A stretch of 8,418 nt of DNA from DATBMA01 sp036555105 (GCA_036555105.1 DATBMA010000107.1:1-8418); one strand, 5' to 3'. Positions 1 through 5,791 are shown, numbered from the stretch's first letter. Notes: generated from the sequence alone by a model not told the origin. A program made the numbers and translations.

Positions 1-210
1 GGCTGTCGGATGCCAGCCGCCGACTCCGACCTAGACCACATCCAACCGTGGTCAGAAGGCGGGCCCACCAAACACGACAACCTCACCCCCCTCTGCCGAC
101 ACGACCACCAACTCAAACACCACGGCTGGAAACTCCAACGACTCGCACCCACCACCTACCACTGGACCAGCCCCCGCCGCCACACATACCTGGTCGAAGC
201 CGACCCATAG
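1..210 (+). CDS. HNH endonuclease, DUF222/13E12 type (3' end only)
   Basis: Only the last 69 codons are present; the gene starts before the window. Frame 1 is open from base 1 to the TAG at 208-210. The visible part is an HNH nuclease fold: a DxDH core (Asp-10, Asp-12, His-13 counted from base 1), then PWSEGGPT at 16-23, Asn-27 in DNLTPLC, and the closing CRHDHQLKHH at 32-41. The spacing DH..PW..GGPT...N...LCR.H..KH is that of the HNH domain at the C-terminus of DUF222/13E12-repeat proteins, which are abundant and often multi-copy in actinobacteria. Members are presumed metal-dependent DNA nucleases, often linked to mobile DNA, but biological roles are mostly unknown. The DUF222 N-terminal part cannot be seen, so the family name rests on the HNH half alone. 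The coding strand is notably C-rich compared with the following genes. Confidence 0.85.
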   Translation, partial: GCRMPAADSDLDHIQPWSEGGPTKHDNLTPLCRHDHQLKHHGWKLQRLAPTTYHWTSPRRHTYLVEADP

Positions 211-289
211 CAACCAGACCCGCCGCGGCGCCACAGCCGACCCCCTGTCGTGGACCATGCAAGCCGGCCGAAATGTCCCACCCATTCTC

Positions 290-295
290 TAGCTT
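290..295 (+). promoter_or_regulatory. possible -10 box of the nuclease lipoprotein gene
   Basis: TAGCTT fits the actinobacterial TANNNT form and ends 9 bases before the ATG at 305. That would give a leaderless or nearly leaderless mRNA, in keeping with the lack of a well-spaced Shine-Dalgarno sequence (AAGG lies only 1-2 bases from the ATG). No clear -35 box is seen. Confidence 0.3.
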
Positions 296-304
296 CCCCA
301 AGGT

Positions 305-1357
305 ATGGGCAATGGTGCGAGGGCTCGACTTCGACTTCGATTCCGATTGGCGGTATGGGTGTGGCTGGTCGCGCTCGCCGCGTGCAGCCCATCGCCGACA
401 ACCGCCACGCAACTTTCGACCACGGAGCCGATTACGCCTTCGACGTCGGCCGGGTCCGCCGTCACCAGCTCCTCGACCACCATCACCGTGCGACCGTCCA
501 CGACGAACACTTCCCTGACGACGATCACTCACCCGCCCGCCGCCCCTACCACCACCGAGGTTCCGGCCGGCGACGCTCCCCTCTTGCCGGCCCCAGACGG
601 GGACCCGCCTCCCGCTGCCGAGATCACCCCCGTCATCGCCATAGTGGACGGAGACACGATTCGCGTACGTCGGGCCGGCGGTGTCGTCGAACCGGTGCGG
701 CTGATCGGCGTGAACAGCCCAGAGCAGGATGAGTGCATGGCGGAGGAGGCGGCCGACTTCCTGGCTCCGCTGCTGGACAGCCCGGTCGGCCTCACCTCCG
801 ACCAGTCGGATCGAGACCAGTTCGACCGGCTCCTCCGCTACGTGTGGTGGGGGTCCGACTCGGTCAACGAGCTGCTGGTGCGCTCGGGGCTGGCCATCGC
901 CCGACGATACGCCCCCGATCTGGCGATGGCGGATAGGTTTGATGCCGCCCAGGAGCAGGCGCAACAACGCGCGGTCGGCATATGGGCCCCCGACGCTTGC
1001 GGTCCGGAGCCGACCGCCCGATTGGAAATCATCGAAGTCGAGTACGACCCCGCCGGCAACGACAACTTCGACCTGAACGGGGAGTGGGTCCGCATCGAGA
1101 ACCCCGCTGATGTCCCCGCCGCCCTTGCCGGCTGGACCATCAAGGACGAGTCCGCCTCTCACAGGTACCACTTCCCAGTTGGCTTCACGCTGCTGCCGGG
1201 AGAAGCAGTCACGGTGCACACCGGATGCGGGACCGACTTCGGCCTCGACCTCTACTGGTGCAACCGGGGATCGGCGGTGTGGAACAACGAAGGCGACACC
1301 GCCTTCCTCCTCGACCCCAGCGGCAACATCATCGACGCGTACAGCTACTCGAGGTGA
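305..1357 (+). CDS. secreted lipoprotein with thermonuclease (SNase) and lamin-tail domains
   Basis: 350 residues. An arginine-rich n-region (residues 5-14) and a hydrophobic stretch (15-26) lead to a lipobox with Cys-27 (LAAC), so the protein should be lipid-anchored outside the membrane. Residues 28-100 are a Thr/Ser/Pro/Ala-rich, probably disordered linker. Residues about 108-235 form an SNase domain: VDGDT (114-118, calcium-site Asp-115/Asp-117), RLIGVNSPE with Arg-132 and Glu-140, and DQFDRLLRYVW with Arg-175. These match the Arg35/Glu43/Arg87 active-site trio of staphylococcal nuclease, so activity is likely. Residues about 239-350 resemble a lamin-tail domain (YDPAGNDN, LNGEWVRIEN, GWTIKDE, NNEGDTAFLLD), an Ig-like fold common in secreted bacterial proteins. 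The likely job is cutting extracellular DNA or RNA at the cell surface for nutrients or envelope turnover; that role is inferred. The gene stands alone, convergent with the cupredoxin gene. Confidence 0.9.
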   Translation: MGNGARARLRLRFRLAVWVWLVALAACSPSPTTATQLSTTEPITPSTSAGSAVTSSSTTITVRPSTTNTSLTTITHPPAAPTTTEVPAGDAPLLPAPDGDPPPAAEITPVIAIVDGDTIRVRRAGGVVEPVRLIGVNSPEQDECMAEEAADFLAPLLDSPVGLTSDQSDRDQFDRLLRYVWWGSDSVNELLVRSGLAIARRYAPDLAMADRFDAAQEQAQQRAVGIWAPDACGPEPTARLEIIEVEYDPAGNDNFDLNGEWVRIENPADVPAALAGWTIKDESASHRYHFPVGFTLLPGEAVTVHTGCGTDFGLDLYWCNRGSAVWNNEGDTAFLLDPSGNIIDAYSYSR

Positions 1358-1379
1358 CCGCCGCCTCCGGCGTGAGCCA

Positions 1380-1544
1380 TCATGCAATCGGATCTACCTC
1401 GACCTTCACGATCAGCCGACGGCCAAGGATCTCGCCGAGGCGGGCCGCCTCGCGGCGAAGCGCGGCTAGCGGCGGCCGCCCAGCTTCTTCGAACCAGGCG
1501 ATTGCCAGATCGTCTTGGCGTAAGTCCTCGCGAGATGCGTTGGT
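1380..1544 (-). pseudogene. open frame without start behind the cupredoxin stop, possible gene remnant
   Basis: Immediately after the cupredoxin TAA, in the same frame, 54 more codons stay open to a TGA at 1380-1382. The translation looks protein-like, with acidic/basic amphipathic helices: LRQDDLAIAWFEEAGRPP, then LRREAARLGEILGRR, ending KVEVDPIA. No ATG, GTG or TTG occurs in frame before the final ten or so codons, and about a third of the third positions are A/T, more than in the neighbouring genes. I do not recognise a family. It could be the 3' remnant of an eroded gene, a small gene with a non-standard start, or a chance open frame. The opposite strand holds nothing better. Confidence 0.3.
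1436..1452. terminator. GC hairpin between convergent genes, possible terminator
   Basis: A perfect 7-bp stem CGAGGCG/CGCCTCG with a 3-base loop lies 79 bases past the nuclease stop, in the gap before the convergent cupredoxin gene. No T-tract follows on either strand, so it would be an I-shaped hairpin of the sort proposed for actinobacteria. It also lies inside the start-less open frame, so it may only be GC-rich coding sequence. Confidence 0.25.
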
Positions 1545-1994
1545 TTATGGCTCGACCGTGAAGGTTGCATACATGCCGTGCGAAAAGTGGGCGTCCTTTT
1601 CGCCCGAAGCCTCATCGTCCACGACGTTGCACAGCAGTAAGTAGTTGCCCGGCTCTAGATCGAGCGCAAAGTTCTTCTGGGTTGTGGGGGAAATGTCCTC
1701 GACCTCGCCCATCACCTTGTCCGCCCCGTAAGCGGCTTCGTCGAACGCACCATCGGCATCGACCGGCAGCTGATCTGCGGAGTCGGCCTTCACCACCAGG
1801 AGTTCGTGGGTCTCAGCCCCCTCGTTGGTGACAATGAAGTTCACCGTGCCTGTTCGAATCGAGTTCTGGGCCGGCGCCACCTGCCATTCACGGACGGCAA
1901 CTTCGACCGTTCCGCCCCCTGCCCCTTGCCCGGCACAGCTGCTGGCTGAGAGAGCCAGGACGCCAAGCGCCAGAACCAGCATCGCCCGCTTCAT
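1545..1994 (-). CDS. cupredoxin-like copper lipoprotein
   Basis: 149 residues from the ATG at 1994. I prefer this start to the in-frame TTG at 2006 because GGAGGG lies 4-5 bases before the ATG. The N-terminus is a lipoprotein signal: basic MKR, a hydrophobic core, and a lipobox ending at Cys-20 (SASSC, with a slightly unusual Ala at -3). The rest is a single cupredoxin domain. The type-1 copper ligands all appear to be present: His-63 (ETHELLVVK), Cys-122 (YLLLCNVV), His-136 and Met-141 (HFSHGM); His-139 is a possible alternative ligand. The protein is therefore probably an envelope-anchored blue copper protein that carries electrons or binds copper; its partner is not in the window. Between the Cys and His ligands there are 13 residues with an acidic stretch (DDEASGEKDA), longer than in azurin or plastocyanin. 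The gene is monocistronic as far as can be seen, 180 bases downstream of tRNA-Val. Confidence 0.88.
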   Translation of the reverse strand: MKRAMLVLALGVLALSASSCAGQGAGGGTVEVAVREWQVAPAQNSIRTGTVNFIVTNEGAETHELLVVKADSADQLPVDADGAFDEAAYGADKVMGEVEDISPTTQKNFALDLEPGNYLLLCNVVDDEASGEKDAHFSHGMYATFTVEP

Positions 1995-2058
1995 ATCGCC
2001 CTCCAATCGACGTCTAGGCGGAACTGCCCCGTGATCGCTCGCTCCAAACCCCCTCAGA

Positions 2059-2091
2059 CGTCATTTCATGACGCTCGCAACTCGCAGCGTC
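2059..2091. promoter_or_regulatory. overlapping inverted repeats upstream of the cupredoxin gene
   Basis: CGTCAT-TTC-ATGACG (2059-2073) is a perfect 6+6 inverted repeat. It shares its right end with a second one, GACGCT-N10-AGCGTC (2070-2091). They lie 65-97 bases upstream of the cupredoxin ATG in a 180-base gap, a plausible place for an operator. Either could also be an RNA hairpin on transcripts running out of tRNA-Val; no T-tract follows directly. The regulator is unknown. Confidence 0.35.
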
Positions 2092-2114
2092 GGTATTCCG
2101 GCATTCGACCGGGT

Positions 2115-2149
2115 AACACGGTCCACGTGTTCACAACGGTCACGAACAC
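2115..2149. repeat. cluster of three AACAC/GTGTT half-sites
   Basis: AACACG (2115-2120) and CGTGTT (2126-2131) form a perfect inverted repeat with a 5-base spacer. GTGTTC (2127-2132) and GAACAC (2144-2149) form a second with an 11-base spacer, sharing the middle half-site. The cluster sits 26 bases past the encoded CCA of tRNA-Val and 121-155 bases upstream of the cupredoxin start. It may be a protein-binding array or a processing/termination hairpin for the tRNA transcript. Confidence 0.3.
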
Positions 2150-2174
2150 TAGGCGCGGTCTGGCGGGCGGTGCT

Positions 2175-2251
2175 TGGTGGGCGTTGACGGACTCGAACCG
2201 CCGGCCTCTTCCTTGTAAGGGAAGCGCTCTGGCCAACTGAGCTAAACGCCC
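2175..2251 (-). tRNA. tRNA-Val (anticodon TAC), CCA encoded
   Basis: A full cloverleaf can be drawn on the minus strand. The acceptor stem GGGCGTT pairs perfectly with AACGCCC. The D arm is GCTC/GAGC with loop AGTTGGCCA. The anticodon stem CTTCC/GGAAG holds the loop CTTACAA, which gives anticodon TAC and hence valine (codon GTA). The variable loop is AGGCC. The T arm is GGCGG-TTCGAGT-CCGTC with one G-T pair. The discriminator is A and CCA is encoded at 2177-2175. Length is 74 nt without CCA and 77 nt with it. It is a single tRNA gene; no neighbour tRNA is seen and no clear promoter could be found in 2252-2338. Confidence 0.96.
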
Positions 2252-2338
2252 TCGCCGGCAGTCTGCCACGCCAACCCAAACGCCATCGAGGCTTCACTCG
2301 GTTTGGCCGGGGCTGTCGGCGGGTAGCGGACCGAGGAC

Positions 2339-2503
2339 ATGCCCGTACACCGCGGAAAAGACGCCGAAGGCCCCTTCTATCAATGGGGCAAGAGCGGCAA
2401 GAAGTACCACTACTCCGCAGGCGAGAAAACGAGCCGGGAGGCGGCCAAGAAGAAGGCAACCAGGCAAGGCCAGGCAGCCCGGGCGTCCGGATACAAGGGC
2501 TGA
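2339..2503 (+). CDS. small basic conserved-type protein, 54 residues, function unknown
   Basis: ATG at 2339 with GAGG only two bases upstream (tight spacing), TGA at 2501-2503. The sequence begins MPVHRGKDAEGPFYQWGKSG and continues KKYHYSAGE, a Lys-rich helix (residues 37-39 are KKK) and an end ASGYKG. The pattern of an aromatic, Gly-rich first half (FYQWG.SGKKYHY) followed by a basic Ala/Lys/Gln helix (SREAAKKKATRQGQAARASG) resembles a small uncharacterised family I have seen in bacteria and phages, but I cannot name a function. The charge (many Lys/Arg, few acids) would suit nucleic-acid binding; that is a guess. It overlaps a spurious upstream extension of the sigma-factor frame, so automatic annotation could easily miss it. 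It lies between tRNA-Val (divergent) and the sigma gene. Confidence 0.7.
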   Translation: MPVHRGKDAEGPFYQWGKSGKKYHYSAGEKTSREAAKKKATRQGQAARASGYKG

Positions 2504-2580
2504 ATCCCGTCCCTCACCGCTTCGGGCGATCCTCCGCTTCCAATCTGAGCTTTCCGGCCTATTTCAGTTGGGCCCGAACT

Positions 2581-2637
2581 CCCGTTAGCTCAACTTCGTG
2601 GGGGGTAGAGCCGATACCCCGAAATCAAATACACGGG
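2581..2637 (+). promoter_or_regulatory. structured leader segment upstream of the sigma-factor gene
   Basis: In the 194-base gap 2504-2697 before the sigma gene, CCCGT (2581-2585) can pair with ACGGG (2633-2637), enclosing a perfect 6-bp hairpin GGGGTA-N7-TACCCC (2602-2620). This could be a folded 5' UTR if transcription starts upstream. No convincing -10/-35 pair was found in the gap, and no other gene is visible in it. Confidence 0.25.
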
Positions 2638-2697
2638 CCGCGCAGGTCGCGTCGATACGCTCCGCCGGGTCGGCCCGCCTCCAACAGAAATCGGGGT

Positions 2698-3624
<927 letters not shown>

Positions 3625-3650
3625 GGGACGGCTCAGGCGGACCGGAGCGG

Positions 3651-3667
3651 GAGCGCAAGCCGCGCTC
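3651..3667. terminator. hairpin between the convergent sigma and whiB genes
   Basis: A perfect 6-bp stem GAGCGC/GCGCTC with loop AAGCC sits in the 41-base gap between the two stop codons and overlaps the whiB stop. It lacks a T-tract, so it would be an I-shaped bidirectional terminator. An 11-base direct repeat (GCTCAGGCGGA at 3631 and 3664) is in the same gap. Confidence 0.4.
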
Positions 3668-3959
3668 AGGCGGAACGCAGCAAGTCGGCGATGTCTTCTA
3701 CTTCGAGCGGACGCTGAAGGTCGTTTCGGCTGGGTCTGCCTCTCCCTCGTTTCCGATGGAACGGGCGGCCGTCGATGAAGACCACCCCTCCCCACACGCC
3801 CCAGTCACAACCCAGGGCGAGTGCCCGCTCGAGACATGGACGGCGCACCGCGCAGTCCATGCAGAGCGCCTGGGCCGCTGCCAGGTCGGAGGGATGTTCG
3901 GAGAAGAAGAGGTCGTGCGAAGACCCGTCTGCGCATCTGGCGTCTGGCAAGTCGTTCAT
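3666..3959 (-). CDS. whiB7: WhiB-family regulator with AT-hook (WhiB7-like)
   Basis: 97 residues. The four iron-sulfur cysteines are Cys-9, Cys-33, Cys-36 and Cys-42 (C-x23-C-x2-C-x5-C), the Wbl pattern. The turn DWGVWGGVVF (52-61) carries the family G[VI]WGG motif, with aromatic Trp-53 and Trp-56 placed for sigma contact. The tail HRKRGRGRPSRND (68-80) has an AT-hook core GRP flanked by arginines; within the Wbl family the AT-hook is the mark of WhiB7, the activator of intrinsic antibiotic resistance, which binds A/T-rich DNA just upstream of the -35 box together with the primary sigma. An extra Cys-51 is present. The start ATG at 3959 has AAGGGAA at a 6-base spacing. The gene converges on a sigma-factor gene, lies downstream of pgi on the same strand, and has its own promoter and an attenuator leader. 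The WhiB family call is firm; the WhiB7 subtype rests on the AT-hook and leader. Confidence 0.93.
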   Translation of the reverse strand: MNDLPDARCADGSSHDLFFSEHPSDLAAAQALCMDCAVRRPCLERALALGCDWGVWGGVVFIDGRPFHRKRGRGRPSRNDLQRPLEVEDIADLLRSA

Positions 3960-3990
3960 TTCGAGTTCCCTTGGTGAAGGGGCGGCAAAT

Positions 3991-4018
3991 GAAAAGAGCC
4001 GCCGTGGTGATCGGCGGC
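3991..4018 (-). terminator. intrinsic terminator in the whiB7 leader (attenuator)
   Basis: Read on the minus strand, GCCGCCG-N7-CGGCGGC (4018 to 3998) is a perfect 7-bp stem with a 7-base loop, followed at once by TCTTTT (3997-3992). It ends 19 bases before the whiB ribosome site (3972-3966), so it would stop transcription ahead of the gene unless its 5' arm is captured elsewhere. No gene ends just upstream on this strand, which argues for an attenuator and against an ordinary gene-end terminator. Confidence 0.75.
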
Positions 4019-4063
4019 CAGGTTCGCTGATTGTCGAGTCGTCTACTCGGGGCGGGGCCGCCG
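4012..4063 (-). promoter_or_regulatory. predicted antiterminator pairing in the whiB7 leader
   Basis: On the minus strand CGGCGGCC (4063-4056) is an exact 8-base complement of GGCCGCCG (4019-4012), the 5' arm of the terminator plus one base. The pairing is as long as the terminator stem and mutually exclusive with it. The first arm lies in the two Arg codons (CGG CGG) and the next codon near the end of the upstream ORF, so a ribosome completing that ORF would cover it and let the terminator form. A ribosome stalled earlier would leave it free. Confidence 0.55.
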
Positions 4064-4171
4064 CTGGGTGGATCCGGTGCCTGGGAGGGCGCCGAAGGCC
4101 GGCGTCATCACCAGAACCCCGGGCTGGAAAGCCCGGGTCCCAGGAATGGGGGTCTGGCTGCGCGTGATCAA
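4043..4171 (-). CDS. upstream ORF (leader peptide) of whiB7, 42 codons
   Basis: TTG at 4171, with GAGAGG (4182-4177) five bases upstream, opens a 42-codon frame ending at the TAG at 4045-4043, 24 bases before the terminator stem. The peptide would begin MITRSQTPIPGTRAF and end RRPRPE, with many Pro and Arg residues late in the frame that could slow ribosomes. A shorter in-frame start exists (ATG at 4108, 21 codons, poor ribosome site). It spans hairpins at 4137-4118 (8-bp stem, TTCC loop) and 4104-4090, and its last codons overlay the antiterminator arm. By analogy with mycobacterial whiB7 and Streptomyces wblC leaders, it would sense slow or stalled translation. There is no direct evidence of translation. 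Confidence 0.5.
   Translation of the reverse strand: MITRSQTPIPGTRAFQPGVLVMTPAFGALPGTGSTQRRPRPE
4118..4137 (-). promoter_or_regulatory. strong leader hairpin inside the whiB7 uORF
   Basis: An 8-bp perfect stem CCCGGGCT/AGCCCGGG with a 4-base loop lies within uORF codons 12-18. No T-tract follows. In an attenuator such a hairpin can pause polymerase so that the ribosome keeps pace; that role is inferred. It would also hide the G-rich stretch in front of the internal ATG at 4108. Confidence 0.45.
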
Positions 4172-4194
4172 TGTGGCCTCTCGAAGACCGGGCC

Positions 4195-4231
4195 AGCTAA
4201 GTAGCCGGCTTCGACGCCGTCAAGGCAATTA
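4195..4231 (-). promoter_or_regulatory. whiB7 promoter with A/T-rich block upstream of -35
   Basis: On the minus strand, TTGACG (4223-4218) is a good -35 box (5 of 6). With a 17-base spacer the -10 would be TTAGCT (4200-4195), which is weak. The block TAATT (4231-4227) lies exactly three bases upstream of the -35 box. That is the place and composition known for WhiB7 AT-hook binding in mycobacteria, suggesting autoregulation. Transcription would start near 4188, just before the uORF ribosome site. The promoter begins 16 bases after the pgi stop. Confidence 0.5.
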
Positions 4232-4246
4232 CGGCTGAAACCGCGG

Positions 4247-5791
4247 TCACCCCAGTGCCTCCAGCAGCGCCGCCATCCCCGCCGCCCGGTCACGGCCCAG
4301 GTCGAGGCGGAGCACGTAGCGGCCCCGCTCCCTCAGGGCGGCGTAATCCCCGTCGGCCTGGGCTCGGATGATCTTGCCGAAACTGGTCTCTGCCTCTGGT
4401 ATCGGGATGTCACCGGCGGGTCGATCGACGATCTGGAGGAAGACGCCGCTCGGAGGCCCGCCTTTGTGGAACTGTCCTGTCGAGTGCAGGAATCTGGGGC
4501 CGAATCCAAGTGTTGTCACCGCCCCCGATCTGTCACCGAGGCGGGTTCGCACCATCCCGAGCTCGCGGCGCTCCCGGGTGAGGCTGGGGAGGAACGCCTG
4601 CACCGCGATGTACCCGGCGACCGGGACCGCCCTGATCAGGTCGTCGATCCAGTTCCCCAGCTTGGGGCTGAGCACGTCGAGTCCAGGCCCGGTGTCGGAC
4701 GGGCTGCCCAATGCCCGTCGTGCATGCTCCTTGGCCGACTCCACGTCCGGCTGATCGAAGGGGTTCACCCCCAGCACCTCACCGGCCACCGCCGTCGCCA
4801 CTTCCGCTCTCAGCATCTCGCCGCCCATCCCAGCGGCGTCTGGGGCCGGCAGGGTCCCGCCCGGCACCGCCTCGGGACGCCTTGTCTTGTAGGCGAGATA
4901 CAGGCGGTCTTCGGCTTCCGCCTCACCGCCGGAGTCGCCTGCCACCGGCAGGATCCCGCGGCCGTGCTTACCCAGGCTCTCGGCCACCAGTTGCTCGAGC
5001 CAGGCAGGAAAGCTCTCCCAACGGCCGACGGTGCGGAGGCAGAGCTTGTCGCGGCCGAGCTGTGCCCACACCCCCAGCGCCAGTCCCAGCCCGATCGCGG
5101 GGTTGCTCGACGCCTCGCCCAGCGACCCGGCAGCCATCGCCGCGGCCGACTCCAGGATCGGTGGGAGCGGGATGCCGACCAGGGCGGAGGGCAGCAAGCC
5201 GAAGGCGGTGAGGGCCGAGAACCTGCCACCGACGTCTGATGGGGTGAGTGCCACCGCCCGGAACTGCCGCTCCTCGGCCAGCCGCTGTAGTGGAGTGCCC
5301 GAGTCGGTGATGGCGATGAACTGCTGGCCCCGAGCCCTGGTCTCGTCCCAGAAGTAGCGGAAGCCGGAGAGGGTTTCGAGGGTGTTGCCCGACTTGGAGG
5401 CGACGATGAACAGGGTGTGGGCGACGTCGATCCGTTCCCGCACCGCCCTGACCTGATGGGGATGGGTGGAGTCGAGCACCGAGAGCTTGGGATAGCCACC
5501 GCGGGCCCCGTGGGTGGCGGCGAAGACCTCCGGCGCCAGGCTCGACCCACCCATCCCGAGCAGGACCACATCGCTCAGCCCGACATCGAGTAGGGGTGCG
5601 GTGATCTTGTCGATGTCCCGCAGACGGATGGTCTCGTGCAGCCGAAGCCAGCCCAGCCGATTGGACAGCTCGGGCGTGGAACGGTCCCCCCAGATGGTGG
5701 GGTCGCCGTCCCAAAGGCGTTTGATCATGCCTTCGTCGTCCCAGCGGCGGCAGGCAGCGAGGAACGCCGGGTGCTCCTCCAGCCCCAACAT
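4247..5791 (-). CDS. pgi: glucose-6-phosphate isomerase
   Basis: 514 residues. It interconverts glucose 6-phosphate and fructose 6-phosphate in the cytoplasm (glycolysis/gluconeogenesis). Two SIS domains carry the markers: GMGGSSLAPE (79-88), phosphate-binding SKSGNTLET (132-140), GGRFSAL (188-194) with Arg-190, AESLGKHG (270-277) with the probable catalytic Glu-271, and GVNPFDQPDVESAK (341-354). Near the C-terminus HSTGQFHKGGP (436-446) supplies His-436 and probable catalytic Lys-443. The last motif and the form of the glycine loop are those of the isomerase half of bifunctional transaldolase/isomerase proteins rather than of classical Pgi, but here there is no transaldolase part: the protein starts at residue 1 of the isomerase and the next gene is divergent. 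Length is complete. The ATG at 5791 has no Shine-Dalgarno; CATACT ends seven bases upstream, suggesting a leaderless mRNA. Confidence 0.93.
   Translation of the reverse strand: MLGLEEHPAFLAACRRWDDEGMIKRLWDGDPTIWGDRSTPELSNRLGWLRLHETIRLRDIDKITAPLLDVGLSDVVLLGMGGSSLAPEVFAATHGARGGYPKLSVLDSTHPHQVRAVRERIDVAHTLFIVASKSGNTLETLSGFRYFWDETRARGQQFIAITDSGTPLQRLAEERQFRAVALTPSDVGGRFSALTAFGLLPSALVGIPLPPILESAAAMAAGSLGEASSNPAIGLGLALGVWAQLGRDKLCLRTVGRWESFPAWLEQLVAESLGKHGRGILPVAGDSGGEAEAEDRLYLAYKTRRPEAVPGGTLPAPDAAGMGGEMLRAEVATAVAGEVLGVNPFDQPDVESAKEHARRALGSPSDTGPGLDVLSPKLGNWIDDLIRAVPVAGYIAVQAFLPSLTRERRELGMVRTRLGDRSGAVTTLGFGPRFLHSTGQFHKGGPPSGVFLQIVDRPAGDIPIPEAETSFGKIIRAQADGDYAALRERGRYVLRLDLGRDRAAGMAALLEALG

Noticed and set aside
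113..1387. 424-codon open frame on the minus strand opposite the nuclease lipoprotein gene
   Set aside because: It mirrors a clearly real gene (complete SNase motifs on +), is Arg/Gly/Val-rich with no recognisable domain, and is a usual GC-rich antisense shadow.
2127..2149. LexA (SOS) box
   Set aside because: The actinobacterial LexA box is GAAC-N4-GTTC. Here the half-sites point the other way (GTTC...GAAC) with an 11-base spacer.
2574..2650. A second tRNA upstream of the sigma gene (TTAGCTCA...GTAGAGC resembles a D arm)
   Set aside because: The loop between the D-stem arms is far too long, no anticodon stem forms, and the T-loop consensus is missing.
2383..2697. N-terminal extension of the sigma-factor frame to an ATG at 2383
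   Set aside because: The extra 105 residues are low-complexity, match no sigma region 1.1, and overlap the 54-residue gene. ATG 2698 gives a complete group-2-sized factor.
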